Counted from the first letter of the stretch, positions 46,101 through 54,606 are shown. The stretch is 64,000 bases of DNA from JAHHUA01 sp036635475 (GCA_036635475.1 JAVWQH010000004.1:10555-74554); one strand, 5' to 3'. Notes: generated by a model not told the origin, from the letters alone. A program made the numbers and translations.

Positions 46101-46410
46101 CGTTCAAGTTATCTTTCAATTCATTCAAAGTCACAGCCATAAGAAGTTGCTTTTCCATATCACTTAATTGCTTTTTTAGTCCGCCATATTGCTTGAAAAT
46201 TTCATAAGACAGCCTTGTGAAACTTAAAACTTTTACTTTTTGTGCAAGATTTGCTCCAAGTAATCGGTAAATTGCTTTTTCTGTTTCAAATGAAAATTGT
46301 TCGGGCATCAAAAATATTGCTTCTTTTCCCTCTTTAACTCTCTCACTCAAAATTTCATAAAGTCTTGTGGTTTTTCCGGTTCCTGCTCTACCTAAAATAA
46401 GCTCTAGCAT
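43096..46410 (-). CDS. addB: ATP-dependent nuclease subunit AddB
   Basis: AddB is the partner of AddA, with an inactivated-type helicase fold that reads Chi-like sites and a carboxyl nuclease for the 5' strand. Walker A is GRAGTGKTTRL at the start. The nuclease core is VVDYKSG, and the four Fe-S cysteines are C in FYNCRFSYF and three in CEYCQYKVAC, as in family members. The frame reaches 46476, but GAAGGAG lies eight bases before the ATG at 46410. The product is 1104 residues. Confidence 0.95.
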   Translation of the reverse strand: MLELILGRAGTGKTTRLYEILSERVKEGKEAIFLMPEQFSFETEKAIYRLLGANLAQKVKVLSFTRLSYEIFKQYGGLKKQLSDMEKQLLMAVTLNELKDNLNVYGAYKKSSSFITSMVTTIDDFKSAGISDVNLLEITKNGCERELSEKLTDLSIIYSAYNAVLERSGADPKDNLTKSCEKAAENGYFNDKVVFIDCFMAFSPSEHQMLSIILEQAKEVIGAFCCDGINDKTGGMGVFSPVNLTLEKMIANCRENGIEVKIPEVLLSQKRFTNESLTELEEQFMSEHLEGEKLSRGIKVFAAQNPYNEMMYIAAEIKKIVSEKKMRYNEIAVITRDFSRYKSVIQRIFDRYKIPYYMDKRVDIYTTPLIIGIKAVIDSVYNNFETEHILKFAKSPMSKLTPIEAAMLDNYCYTWSINGKKWTEEFTGNPNGISDKMTTEDEETLKKINSYRLSIIEPICQFKDNTSNCDGKTYAKSLFELMNYFEPFNRMTELSENIGEDNMGFIQLQGRAWECLVDILDVFARVIGDKKMSFQVYNELLSICLSSCDLGQIPQTLDHVIVGMADRVRPDKVKAVFVMGCIEGEFPLNINGGGILSDKERRKIGEMGLELTASIQERESYENHYAYFAVTRASELLFVSYPMSDLTGKDLSPSRIYEEVLEITGLSPFKTYQGERADLVWNWQTAMEQLAENFDIDDEYKASMEEFLRQEGKEKLIKNIENGRKKLPKNIDDKRTIQDIFGKNIVISPSKLEKFYNCRFSYFANNGLKIRERKKVEMSPIESGLLIHYVLEKMVEKYGRGLSKLEPKELKTETTTLLEKYLSDRIDEKNLTSRLRYLFDRLRDTLVIILEHLGRELEQTAFLPMYFEEKIGKGQRFEPQTFVGTDGTQITIEGYVDRIDVMEQEGKSYIRVVDYKSGNKAFNISDVKFGLNMQMLIYLFAICPECMPYSEMKPAGILYMPAKNAIVTVSGRHSNEEIKLQKDETLKMNGLVLKEQAVIYGMEQGGNGIFVPAKMTDKDEIDGKSSVISLKEMKKLKEIVEENIIAMADILGSGDVEAIPVNGMGYDPCEYCQYKVACGHQDDDKIRLITKIPKQDLLGGEENE

Positions 46411-46489
46411 AAAATTCACTCCTTCTTTAGCCGGATATGAATATAGCAACCACATTTTTGCAGTTGCTAACATCATTTTTGGAATTATT

Positions 46490-47947
46490 TTAATATTTGC
46501 TGTATTTGTTTAGTATGTCCATTTTAAGGTCATAAAGCTTTTGGGATAAGTCAACATAATAGTTATGAGGATTTTCAAAACGTTTAACCTCGTCCCAAAG
46601 TGTATCAATCTGGTTTTTTGTATATGATTTAATTTCATCAATTGTTGGGCAATCATAAACTAGATTTCCCTTGTCAAATATTTTAACAAGCATTGGTTTT
46701 GCAACAAAATTAGTAAGCATTCTTCTTTTCCAAGGAGATTTTGGGTCAAATATTGTAAGGGGTTTTGTTTCATCAATTTTTTCATCAAAAAGTGTGATAT
46801 AATCAGCAATTGCCTTGCCATTCGATTTATCATAAAGTCTGTAAACTGTTTTAAATGATGGGTTGGTTATTTTTTCTTCTGTTTCACTTATTTTAATTTT
46901 TGGCACCAATTCGCCATCTTTTTCTACTGCGGCAAGCTTATAAACTCCGCCGAAAACAGGGTCAGATTTACTTGTAATTAAGTTTTCTCCAACTCCGAAC
47001 ATATCAATTTTTGCTCCCTGTATAAATAAATCACGAATTATATATTCATCAAGGGAATTTGAGGCGATTATTTTAACGTCTTCAAACCCTGCATCATCAA
47101 GAATTTTTCTGATCTTTTTGGACAGATAAGCTAAGTCACCACTGTCAATTCTAACACCCTTTGGACGATTTCCTGTGGGGAGAACAATTTCATTGAAAAC
47201 CTTAATTGCATTGGGCAATCCTGATTTTAAAACATTATATGTGTCAATCAAAAGTGTGCAGTCATCAGGATAAAGCCTTGAATATTCCGCAAAAGCTTCA
47301 TACTCGCTGTCAAAAAGTTGAACCCAGCTATGTGCCATTGTTCCCACTGCTTTTATTCCATAATCTCTGTCTGATATTGCACAGGCTGTTGCATCACAAC
47401 CTCCAATATATGCCGCTCTTGCTCCTAATATTGCAGCATCGTAACTTTGGGCACGTCTTGAACCAAACTCAAAAATTCCTCTTCCAGCCGCCGCTCTAAC
47501 AATTCTGTTAGCTTTTGTTGCAACCATTGACTGATAGTTTATTGTTAAAAGTGTCATTGTTTCAATAAGTTGTGCTTGAATAACAGGACCTTTAACCACC
47601 ACAACAGGCTCGCCTGGGAACATTGGTGTACCCTCTGTAAATGCCCATACATCACAGGCGAATTTGAAGTTCTTTAAATAATCCAAAAATTCTTCAGAAA
47701 ACTTATCTCTTCCTCTTAAATATTCAATATCTTCGTTGCTAAAATGCAAATTTTGCAAATAATTAATAAGCTGTTCCAATCCTGCGCTTATTGCAAATCC
47801 GCCTTTATCGGGAATTTTGCGAAAGAACATATCAAAAACTGCTTCTTTATTTTGAAAACCATTTTTAAAATAGCCATTTGACATTGTCAACTCATAAAAA
47901 TCCACCAACATTGTCAAATTACGTTCAATTTTCATTGCCTTTTCCAT
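46490..47947 (-). CDS. pncB: Nicotinate phosphoribosyltransferase
   Basis: Converts nicotinate and phosphoribosyl pyrophosphate to nicotinate mononucleotide, the substrate of NadD encoded at 22948-24132. The 485-residue protein has TMLVDFYELTMSNGYF near the start, GRGIFEFGSRRAQ, GTMAHSWVQLF with the conserved His, GVRIDSGDLAYLSKKIR and the DMFGVGENL phosphate site. This is the Firmicute YueK-like form. ATG lies eight bases after GGAG. It stands 80 bases before addB. Confidence 0.94.
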   Translation of the reverse strand: MEKAMKIERNLTMLVDFYELTMSNGYFKNGFQNKEAVFDMFFRKIPDKGGFAISAGLEQLINYLQNLHFSNEDIEYLRGRDKFSEEFLDYLKNFKFACDVWAFTEGTPMFPGEPVVVVKGPVIQAQLIETMTLLTINYQSMVATKANRIVRAAAGRGIFEFGSRRAQSYDAAILGARAAYIGGCDATACAISDRDYGIKAVGTMAHSWVQLFDSEYEAFAEYSRLYPDDCTLLIDTYNVLKSGLPNAIKVFNEIVLPTGNRPKGVRIDSGDLAYLSKKIRKILDDAGFEDVKIIASNSLDEYIIRDLFIQGAKIDMFGVGENLITSKSDPVFGGVYKLAAVEKDGELVPKIKISETEEKITNPSFKTVYRLYDKSNGKAIADYITLFDEKIDETKPLTIFDPKSPWKRRMLTNFVAKPMLVKIFDKGNLVYDCPTIDEIKSYTKNQIDTLWDEVKRFENPHNYYVDLSQKLYDLKMDILNKYSKY

Positions 47948-47968
47948 TTGAGTAGCTCCAATCAGTTG

Positions 47969-48490
47969 TTATTTTATTGTTATTGTTATATTTTCATTTT
48001 TACTTTCAATTACTTCAAGACTTTCCTTGTCAACCGCCGAAATATTTATTGTGGCTTGATAAGTTCCCGTTTCAAAGTCGTTGACAAGTTTAACCTTATC
48101 AATACAATATCCAGACGGTATTGGCTTTGAATAGTACATTAAATCGTCATTTTCATTCGTTATCTCAACTGTCATAAAATATTCATTATATGATGGATTT
48201 ACAAGCATTAGTTCTCCGCTGAGATTACTTTTTTTGAAAACAGGTTCACTGTTAAATCTATAATCAAAAGATTTTTCGCTTTCAAAATCTGTAGGGGGAT
48301 TTTCAGTTTCAATCTTTTTACAAGCTAAATCAATCTCTATACCGTCAAATTCATTTTGCTTTGCATCAGCTTTTTGCGGGGTTAAAACCAAAATTAATCC
48401 TATTGACACGAATATTACAAGTACACCAATGATAGAAACCAACAATGCTTTTTTCTTATGTAGGTTACGCTGGGATTTTGAAATATACAT
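47969..48490 (-). CDS. Unrecognised membrane-anchored extracytoplasmic protein
   Basis: I do not recognise this 173-residue protein by name. A basic amino end (KSQRNLHKKKA) precedes one membrane helix (about 14-36). The rest looks extracytoplasmic and beta-rich. A segment near residues 90-150 (LMLVNPSYNEYFMTVEI, MYYSKPIPSGYCIDKVKL, GTYQATINISA) resembles a small immunoglobulin-like domain I have seen in Clostridial surface proteins. It ends about 21 bases before pncB. No signal cleavage site or wall-sorting motif is visible. Confidence 0.6.
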   Translation of the reverse strand: MYISKSQRNLHKKKALLVSIIGVLVIFVSIGLILVLTPQKADAKQNEFDGIEIDLACKKIETENPPTDFESEKSFDYRFNSEPVFKKSNLSGELMLVNPSYNEYFMTVEITNENDDLMYYSKPIPSGYCIDKVKLVNDFETGTYQATINISAVDKESLEVIESKNENITITIK

Positions 48491-48565
48491 ACTTCACCTC
48501 TAATAAAAGTTAGACTTATATTTTATCACATTTTATTAAAATGTTCAATTATTCTTTATAAAACT

Positions 48566-48594
48566 TTGATAATATGTTAGAATTAGTTTATGTT
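48566..48594 (+). promoter_or_regulatory. Possible promoter of the B12-binding radical SAM gene
   Basis: TTGATA (48566-48571), a 17-base spacer and TATGTT (48589-48594) lie 25 bases before the ATG at 48619. The -10 box is weak. Confidence 0.38.
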
Positions 48595-48618
48595 AATCAC
48601 ATATGATTGGAGTTTACT

Positions 48619-50307
48619 ATGAAAATTATTTTTGCCGCCATAAATGCAAAATTCCCCCACACCAATATTGCTGTACGCTATTTTAATGCACTCTGCAAGG
48701 GCATTACCAGCCTAAGTACAAATTATGTTGAGTATACTATTAACAACACCAGAGATACCATTTTGCAAGGTCTAATGGAAAGTGAAGCAGATGTCATAAG
48801 TTTTTCCTGCTATATATGGAATATTGGCATCGTTTTGGATATTTGCCAATGTATAAAACAGGTTTCTCCTAACACCATTATAATTCTTGGAGGGCCTGAG
48901 GTCAGCTTTTATGATAGCATAGACAATCTTCATTGCGATTATCTTATAAAAGGTGAGGGTGAAAGGGAAATGCTCAAGCTTTTAACCTCGATTTTAAATA
49001 ATCAGCCCACTGAAAAAATCTGTAAAAGTTCATCACCATTTGACATGAATTTGCTCCCATTCCCCTATGAAAATGAACTGCCAAAACTGCAAAATCGAAC
49101 ACTATACTATGAGGCATCACGTGGCTGTCCGTTTAAATGCAGTTATTGCCTTTCAGGTTCTGAACATGGTGTCAGATTTAAAGATATTGAAACAATAAAA
49201 TCTGAGCTGAAAATATTTATTGATGCAAAAGTTCGTCAAGTTAAATTTGTTGATAGAACTTTTAACTGTAATAAAAAAATATGCACTGAAATTTGGCAAT
49301 TCATAAAGGACAACTATAATGGTATAACGAATTTTCATTTTGAAATTTCCGCTGATTTATTGGACGAAAATATGATGAACATTTTGTCTGATATGCCCAA
49401 AGGTCTTGTACAACTTGAAGTTGGTGTGCAATCTACAAACCCTAAAACCCTTGAATCTATCCATAGAACATCTGACCTTTCAAAACTTTTTGATAGAGTG
49501 GACAGGATTAACAGTCACGAAAATGTTCATCTTCACCTTGACTTAATTATCGGACTGGCTTTTGAGGATTATAATACTTTCAAGTTCTCATTTAATGATG
49601 TCTATAGCCATAATCCCCAGCAACTGCAACTTGGAGTTTTGAAGCTTTTAAAAGGTTCTTCACTGTACTCCACATACTCAAACTACGATATGCGTTTTCG
49701 CCATTATCCACCTTACGAAGTGCTTTCCACTGATGTTTTGCCATATACAGATATGATAAAGCTTAAAAAGATTGAGGAAGTTGTTGAGCTTTTTTATAAT
49801 TCCGGCAGGTTTGAATCCATAATTAAATTTATGGAGAAAAAATTCCCCTCTCCATTTGACTTCTACCAAAATCTTGGCAATCTTTATTTTAAAAATTCCC
49901 ACCACTTAACTCCACTGAGTAAAGAGGGACAATTTAATTTTCTAAAGGATTTCTATCAAGAAAATTTTGGCGAAATTCCCGATGTTTTTAAAGATTTATG
50001 CCGCTTTGATATTATAAGGCACGAAAAGCCAAAAAAAGTCCCTGAATGGGCATTGATAAAATCGCAAATTTCACGTTTGGATATGCTCAACTTCCTTTTA
50101 GACAGCGATAATATCCACAAATATTTGAAGCAATACAGTGAAATTCAACCCAAAGATATATTGTCAGGTATTCATATTGAAGAATTTGACTATGATATTA
50201 CTGCCCCTGAGTACCCTCTTGAAAAAACTGTCATTTTATTTGACTACAATGAAAAATCTATTTTAGGCAGAGCCAAACAATTTAAAATTCAATGGTTGCC
50301 CAGATAG
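48619..50307 (+). CDS. B12-binding domain radical SAM protein (DUF4080 type)
   Basis: The 562-residue protein has an amino-terminal cobalamin-binding-like Rossmann domain (about 1-130, GGPEVSFYDS). The radical SAM cluster motif is C170-C174-C177 in GCPFKCSYC. A carboxyl region (about 370-560) matches what is called DUF4080. Members of this architecture are probable methyltransferases or anaerobic modification enzymes of unknown substrate. The usual DxHxxG cobalamin-ligand motif is not evident, so B12 may bind base-on or not at all. ATG at 48619 lies six bases after TGGAG. The gene is monocistronic on the plus strand. Confidence 0.85.
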   Translation: MKIIFAAINAKFPHTNIAVRYFNALCKGITSLSTNYVEYTINNTRDTILQGLMESEADVISFSCYIWNIGIVLDICQCIKQVSPNTIIILGGPEVSFYDSIDNLHCDYLIKGEGEREMLKLLTSILNNQPTEKICKSSSPFDMNLLPFPYENELPKLQNRTLYYEASRGCPFKCSYCLSGSEHGVRFKDIETIKSELKIFIDAKVRQVKFVDRTFNCNKKICTEIWQFIKDNYNGITNFHFEISADLLDENMMNILSDMPKGLVQLEVGVQSTNPKTLESIHRTSDLSKLFDRVDRINSHENVHLHLDLIIGLAFEDYNTFKFSFNDVYSHNPQQLQLGVLKLLKGSSLYSTYSNYDMRFRHYPPYEVLSTDVLPYTDMIKLKKIEEVVELFYNSGRFESIIKFMEKKFPSPFDFYQNLGNLYFKNSHHLTPLSKEGQFNFLKDFYQENFGEIPDVFKDLCRFDIIRHEKPKKVPEWALIKSQISRLDMLNFLLDSDNIHKYLKQYSEIQPKDILSGIHIEEFDYDITAPEYPLEKTVILFDYNEKSILGRAKQFKIQWLPR

Positions 50308-50321
50308 ACAATTATATTTGC

Positions 50322-50358
50322 AAAGGTATCATCATTTATAAGTGATGATACCTTTTTT
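50322..50358. terminator. Bidirectional terminator overlapping the end of a coding sequence
   Basis: AAAGGTATCATCA (50322-50334) pairs with TGATGATACCTTT (50342-50354), with a T-run on the plus side. It ends the plus-strand radical SAM gene. Its other arm encodes the last residues (KKGIITYK) and stop of the minus-strand gene. Confidence 0.85.
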
Positions 50359-51222
50359 ATTTTTATCAAATCTCAACCTATACGAACATTTTTGGCATAA
50401 TTCCTCGCTTATATTTCCACCTGTAAAACCATCTCTGAGGTTTTTATATCGCTGTGTTTCAAGAATTTCTTCAAGTGTTTTTTCAAAAATGTTCCCTAAA
50501 TTAACCACAGCATCACTGTCTAGGCAACAAGGCACAACAGTTCCATCAACCAAAATTCCCAGCATTTCTCTTCCGCCTAAGCATTTGCCTCGCTCGCTAA
50601 CTTTTGGCAAGCTGAGATTGGGCCACTCAAACTCTTCCATAAAACTTATGAAAACATTTTCAGCTAATGTACCGGCATCTCTGCCTTTTGCCATTTTATC
50701 ACCATCAAGTTTTGTATTGAAAACCTCCGCAATAGCATTTAACTGACTTAATGCTTCTTGGCTAATCCCCTCATTTTTCTCCCCATTCCACATTCTATAA
50801 CTCACATATGGCTTTTTATTTTTGGCTGCCAAAAATCCAAAATTCGAGATTTCTTTAAGGTAAGCAGAATGTTCAGTTAATTCTTGTTCACCCAAACTAT
50901 GCACCGATATATTAACCTGTCTTACCGCCGAACTATTCAAGAGCATTTCCCCACAGTTTTTTATCATCGTTCCGTTGGTTGTTATATTTACCGGCAGATT
51001 ATTTAATGCCGCAATTTGAAGAAATTCGCTCAAATCAGGGTGAATAAGCGGTTCTCCTTTAACGTGCAAATATATATGTGGAGAATATGGTTTTATTTTA
51101 TTGATTATATGCTCAAAATTTTCAACACTCATAAATTCTTTTTTTCTATTACAAGGGGAACAAAATGTACAATTCAAATTGCAAATATTTGTTATTTCTA
51201 TATAAATTCTATTAAATCTCAT
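50332..51222 (-). CDS. Radical SAM/SPASM domain protein
   Basis: A 296-residue radical SAM protein. The catalytic cluster is C14-C18-C21 in TNICNLNCTFC. A carboxyl SPASM-like cysteine set follows: GKCLGGREMLGILVDG, VPCC, and CQKCSYRLRF. SPASM proteins often modify peptides or act as anaerobic maturases, but no precursor peptide gene is visible next to it, so a peptide-modifying role is not supported here. It is convergent with the other radical SAM gene, and its last codons lie inside their shared terminator. Confidence 0.85.
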   Translation of the reverse strand: MRFNRIYIEITNICNLNCTFCSPCNRKKEFMSVENFEHIINKIKPYSPHIYLHVKGEPLIHPDLSEFLQIAALNNLPVNITTNGTMIKNCGEMLLNSSAVRQVNISVHSLGEQELTEHSAYLKEISNFGFLAAKNKKPYVSYRMWNGEKNEGISQEALSQLNAIAEVFNTKLDGDKMAKGRDAGTLAENVFISFMEEFEWPNLSLPKVSERGKCLGGREMLGILVDGTVVPCCLDSDAVVNLGNIFEKTLEEILETQRYKNLRDGFTGGNISEELCQKCSYRLRFDKNKKGIITYK

Positions 51223-51301
51223 TTTTCCTCCTTAATGTTACAAATATTATATAGTATCTATACTAATCCATTTTTGATGATTTATCAACTGCATAAATAA
51301 A

Positions 51302-51340
51302 AGATGGCATATCAGTATGTTTTTGATATGCCATCTAATT
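51302..51340 (-). terminator. Terminator of the ECF S component gene
   Basis: A perfect 13-base stem, AGATGGCATATCA (51302-51314) with TGATATGCCATCT (51324-51336), is followed by TTTTA on the minus strand. Confidence 0.87.
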
Positions 51341-51353
51341 CTAAATTGTTATA

Positions 51354-51977
51354 TTAAAACCAAGTTATTTTCTTTTCAAATGGTGAATAGTTGATAACTT
51401 TTTGCTTTTTTGTTATCGGAATCATAATTGCAAAAAATGTAACCAAAATTGCTACTTCAAAAGGCAGCAAAATTAAGTTTTTGGGCAACCTTGCTATAAC
51501 TAAAAGCCAGTAACCTTTTCCCATTAATATTGCTGACCATAAACTATTCACAAGAACGTTAGCCAAAATATTAACAGAAAATTTTGCAAGAAAAATACGA
51601 ATAACTGTCAATTTTACTCTGTAAAGAAAAATCCCATAAATGAACGAACTTAATATTGAAGTAATCGTATACCCGATGAAAAATGGACCTGACGGAAATA
51701 AAAGTGCTCCGATTAAATCGCTTATTCCTCCCGATATTCCGCTCAAAATCGGGCCATAAATGACAGCTCCCAATGCTTTGACAAAAAATGTGAAATAAAT
51801 TCTTTGCCCTCCCAGAACAGGTATTGGAATAAAAAAGCTTCTGACCACCAATGTTAGTGCTATAAAAAGTGCGGCGATAATAATTTTTTTAACTGATTTT
51901 AACTCGCTGAACGCATCTTTCCAATAGCTTTTTGTGAATGGAGTTTTGTAAATTGTGCTATTAATCTCGTTTTGCAT
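51354..51977 (-). CDS. folT: ECF transporter S component, folate family
   Basis: A 207-residue membrane protein with about six hydrophobic segments that would bind the vitamin and pair with the shared ECF T and A subunits encoded elsewhere. It resembles the FolT family: KIIIAALFIALTLVVRSF, VLGGQRIYFTFFVKALGAVIYGP and GGISDLIGALLFPSGPFFIGY. The THF riboswitch directly upstream strongly supports folate as substrate. ATG follows AAGGAGG, and that ribosome site can be paired with an anti-SD sequence in the leader. Confidence 0.92.
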   Translation of the reverse strand: MQNEINSTIYKTPFTKSYWKDAFSELKSVKKIIIAALFIALTLVVRSFFIPIPVLGGQRIYFTFFVKALGAVIYGPILSGISGGISDLIGALLFPSGPFFIGYTITSILSSFIYGIFLYRVKLTVIRIFLAKFSVNILANVLVNSLWSAILMGKGYWLLVIARLPKNLILLPFEVAILVTFFAIMIPITKKQKVINYSPFEKKITWF

Positions 51978-51982
51978 ATAAT

Positions 51983-52025
51983 ACCTCCTTAAAAATAACC
52001 TGCTGATTATTATATTAAGGAGTAT
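51983..52025 (-). promoter_or_regulatory. Ribosome-site-sequestering hairpin of folT
   Basis: On the minus strand CTCCTTAA (52015-52022) is perfectly complementary to TTAAGGAG (51985-51992), the folT ribosome binding site. It lies between the THF riboswitch and the start codon and probably acts as its expression platform. Confidence 0.6.
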
Positions 52026-52041
52026 AAAAACACCCTATATA

Positions 52042-52140
52042 AGAACAGCGGGATGCGAATATTGAACCGCGGCTTTATGCCTTCGTCCGTTTGACAACTC
52101 CCCGTTCAAACGACACTTGACGCCCAATATCCTACTCTGT
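52042..52140 (-). promoter_or_regulatory. Tetrahydrofolate (THF) riboswitch
   Basis: The minus strand reads GAGTAGGATATTGGGCGTC, then AAGTGTCGTTTGAACGGG, AGTTGTCAAACG, ACGAAG, and CGCGGTTCAATATTCGCATCC. These are the conserved blocks and order of the THF riboswitch class, with the long-range GGTTCAATATT/ATATTGGG-type pairing. It controls the folate S component gene. Confidence 0.93.
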
Positions 52141-52153
52141 TTGACTAACTTTC

Positions 52154-52181
52154 ATTTTACCACATTTTTTTAATAAATCAA
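52154..52181 (-). promoter_or_regulatory. Promoter of the THF riboswitch-folT unit
   Basis: TTGATT (52176-52181), a 16-base spacer and TAAAAT (52154-52159, preceded by TGTGG) on the minus strand lie just upstream of the riboswitch. Confidence 0.6.
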
Positions 52182-52262
52182 GCTGTTTTAAAATTAAAAT
52201 ATTTTTGCAAGTTTTTTCTCATATAATTGCATTTCCAAAAGCTTTATTTATTTTTTCAAAGT

Positions 52263-52294
52263 AAAAAGTGCAACCAAATTAATGATTGCACTTT
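52263..52294 (-). terminator. Terminator of the first oligopeptide-binding protein gene
   Basis: AAAGTGCAA and TTGCACTTT form a nine-base stem around a 12-base loop, followed by TTTAC on the minus strand. It lies 34 bases after the stop. Confidence 0.78.
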
Positions 52295-52327
52295 AAACTG
52301 ATATATTTTATTATAACAAATTATGAC

Positions 52328-54079
52328 TTATTTACCTTCGATATAAAGGTTGCTATAATCCATGTAGCAAGATGGGTTTGTATGGTAACCCTTTACATAA
52401 TTACGTACATATGTGTTAGAAATGTTTGTATATGTTGGGATTACAACAGCTTCACCTACGATAAGTGTTTCAGCTTCTAGAAGAAGTTTAGCTCTTTCAG
52501 CAGGGTCAGTTTCGTTTTGTTCTTTAATGATTAGTTCATGGAATTTCTTTGAAGAATCATCTGTCCAGCCTGTCTTCTTAGCATCAAAGTAACCTGACTC
52601 TGGATCGAAAATACTCAACAAACCGTCTGGGTCATTGTAGTCAGGAGTCCAACCGCCTGTTGCGATATCGTAATCGCCAGCGTCAACTCTTTCCCACATG
52701 ATGTTCCATTCAATAATGTCTATCTTAATTTCAATACCAAGTTTTTCTCTCCACTCTTGAAGTAGCCATTCAGCGGATTTCTTGGAATATTCACCAGTAC
52801 CACGTGATAGATAAGATAATTCCATCTTAGTTGGGTCTGGATCTAGTCCTTCTTCTTTCAAGCCTTCGATTAGAAGAGCCTTTGGATCAGGATATTTAGC
52901 AGCTAGGTCTTTAAGAATCTTTTGGTTAGCACCACCAACAACGTCTGTGTATAGTTCGTCGCCCAAACCAAGAGGAGATGGCATCATAGAATATAGTGCC
53001 TCTGACAAACCATCGTTTAGATCGTTGATGTACTTTTCTCTGTCATAAGCTAATGAAAGAGCAAGTCTGATCTTAGCATTCTTTAGATATTTGTTAGCAC
53101 AGTTCATAATCAAGTATTCAGGGTTAGTCTGAACTTGAGAAATAACTGTACAATTGCCATCATCTTCGATAGCTTTCTTCCACTCTGGATCTGTTGTACC
53201 AAATGTATCAATATCACCAGCTAGGTAAGCTTGAGCACTTGTTGCAAGTTCTTTAATTACTTTTCTGTTAACTTTTTCAAGTTTAACATTTGCAGCATTC
53301 CAATATTCTGGGTTCTTAACGAATGTCATTTGAACGTTTGGATCCCAGCTTTGAAGATTGAACATACCGTTTGTTACAATCTTGCTAACATCAGAACCAT
53401 AAGCTGCACCGAATTCTTCGTATTTATCTTGACGAATTGGTTTAATCTTTGATAGTAATGATAGGAAATATGGTGTTGGTTTTGTTAGTTCGATAACAAC
53501 TGTCTTGTCATCAGGAGCTGATACACCGATGTCAGCAGGTTTTTTGCCGTCTTTTTCAAACAAAGCTTCTTTGAAGTTTACAACTAGACCATCTAGCAAG
53601 AAAGCACATGTTGAAGCAACTGCTGGGTCAGCCATTGTACGATATGTATAAACAAAATCGTCAGCTTTTACAGCAACGCCATCAGACCATTTTGCATCTC
53701 TTAGGTGGAATGTGTATGTCTTACCATCTTCAGAAATTTCCCACTTTTCAGCCATACCAGGCTTAATTACAGCAGCATTGTCTTCGTTAGCACCGTATCT
53801 AATCAGTGTTTCATAGAACATGTTGCATACAGAGTAGTCAGGCTCTGAGTTATTTAGAATTGGGTTTAGTCCTGTTGGTTCGTCACCAGTTTTGAATGAA
53901 AACTCTTGAACATCATTTGTCTTAACAGGAGTTTCATCAGTTTTTGATGCTGTAGAACTACCAGTGTCAGCTTTACTTGAATTGTCTGTAACTGGTTTAT
54001 CACTACCGCAACCAGCCAAAGAACCCATAGCAACCATTGCAGCTAGCAACATTGCAAGTGATTTTTTTGCATTTTTCAT
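52328..54079 (-). CDS. Oligopeptide ABC transporter substrate-binding lipoprotein (copy 1)
   Basis: A family 5 extracellular solute-binding protein that would deliver peptides to the OppBCDF pore encoded at 58776-62715. The signal ends in lipobox LAGC, followed by a Ser/Thr-rich linker. The family signature region is AEKWEISEDGKTYTFHLRDAKWSDG. It is clearly paralogous to copy 2 at 56955-58718, with many shared blocks such as LLIEGLKEEGLDPDP and AGDYDIATGGW. ATG at 54079 follows GGAGG by 11 bases; an in-frame ATG pair at 54100 has no ribosome site. It has its own promoter and a leader of about 230 bases. Confidence 0.92.
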   Translation of the reverse strand: MKNAKKSLAMLLAAMVAMGSLAGCGSDKPVTDNSSKADTGSSTASKTDETPVKTNDVQEFSFKTGDEPTGLNPILNNSEPDYSVCNMFYETLIRYGANEDNAAVIKPGMAEKWEISEDGKTYTFHLRDAKWSDGVAVKADDFVYTYRTMADPAVASTCAFLLDGLVVNFKEALFEKDGKKPADIGVSAPDDKTVVIELTKPTPYFLSLLSKIKPIRQDKYEEFGAAYGSDVSKIVTNGMFNLQSWDPNVQMTFVKNPEYWNAANVKLEKVNRKVIKELATSAQAYLAGDIDTFGTTDPEWKKAIEDDGNCTVISQVQTNPEYLIMNCANKYLKNAKIRLALSLAYDREKYINDLNDGLSEALYSMMPSPLGLGDELYTDVVGGANQKILKDLAAKYPDPKALLIEGLKEEGLDPDPTKMELSYLSRGTGEYSKKSAEWLLQEWREKLGIEIKIDIIEWNIMWERVDAGDYDIATGGWTPDYNDPDGLLSIFDPESGYFDAKKTGWTDDSSKKFHELIIKEQNETDPAERAKLLLEAETLIVGEAVVIPTYTNISNTYVRNYVKGYHTNPSCYMDYSNLYIEGK

Positions 54080-54606
54080 AGTTAAATTGACCTCCATCAT
54101 TTTTGTTGCTATCTATCATTTGACAGATTAGCAAAATAAAATTTCAGCGTTTATATTTGCCAAAGTTATACAATAAAATACAAAACAAAAGTAAAGTACT
54201 TTATCCTACTAACTCCCTATTCAATATTATACAATAACATTATAAATTATTAGAAGATATTGAATCGTTCATAATTTTGCAATAACAAATATTTTCATCT
54301 GAAATAATTTACTTAATCTTAACACAATACTTTCCATTAGTCAATATATATATTTAATAGAAATATTGTGTCTTTTTTTTGTTATAATGTATAAAATGTT
54401 GTGTTTTCTTTTAATAATGACCAATTATTATATAATTATTTTATATGTGGTGCATAACTTGATATTTTAATTTGTTAATATGGTATGTATTTTTTAATAT
54501 TGTATTAATATATATTTATTTTAATTGCACTAATGTTTATTAAAAGCATCTAACTATTTATCATATATGTCAATAAAATATTATACAAATTAGTAAATTA
54601 AAAAGT
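54080..54606 (-). other. Intergenic leader and promoter region
   Basis: This stretch of about 530 bases is very AT-rich and holds no plausible gene. It contains the promoter of the first binding-protein gene and a long leader. From about 54360 to 54606, behind the amidohydrolase gene, I see only AT-rich sequence and no convincing terminator. Confidence 0.6.
54316..54344 (-). promoter_or_regulatory. Sigma-A promoter of binding-protein copy 1
   Basis: TTGACT (54339-54344), a 17-base spacer and TAAGAT (54316-54321) on the minus strand. The start would be near 54309, about 230 bases before the start codon. Confidence 0.65.

Noticed and set aside
50332..51222. SPASM radical SAM protein as part of a ribosomally made peptide natural-product cluster
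   Set aside because: No precursor peptide, exporter or protease gene is adjacent, and flanking units have other functions.
54360..54606. AT-rich stretch as a possible small RNA gene or origin-like region
   Set aside because: I found no promoter-terminator pair, DnaA-box cluster or stable structure; low complexity alone is not enough.
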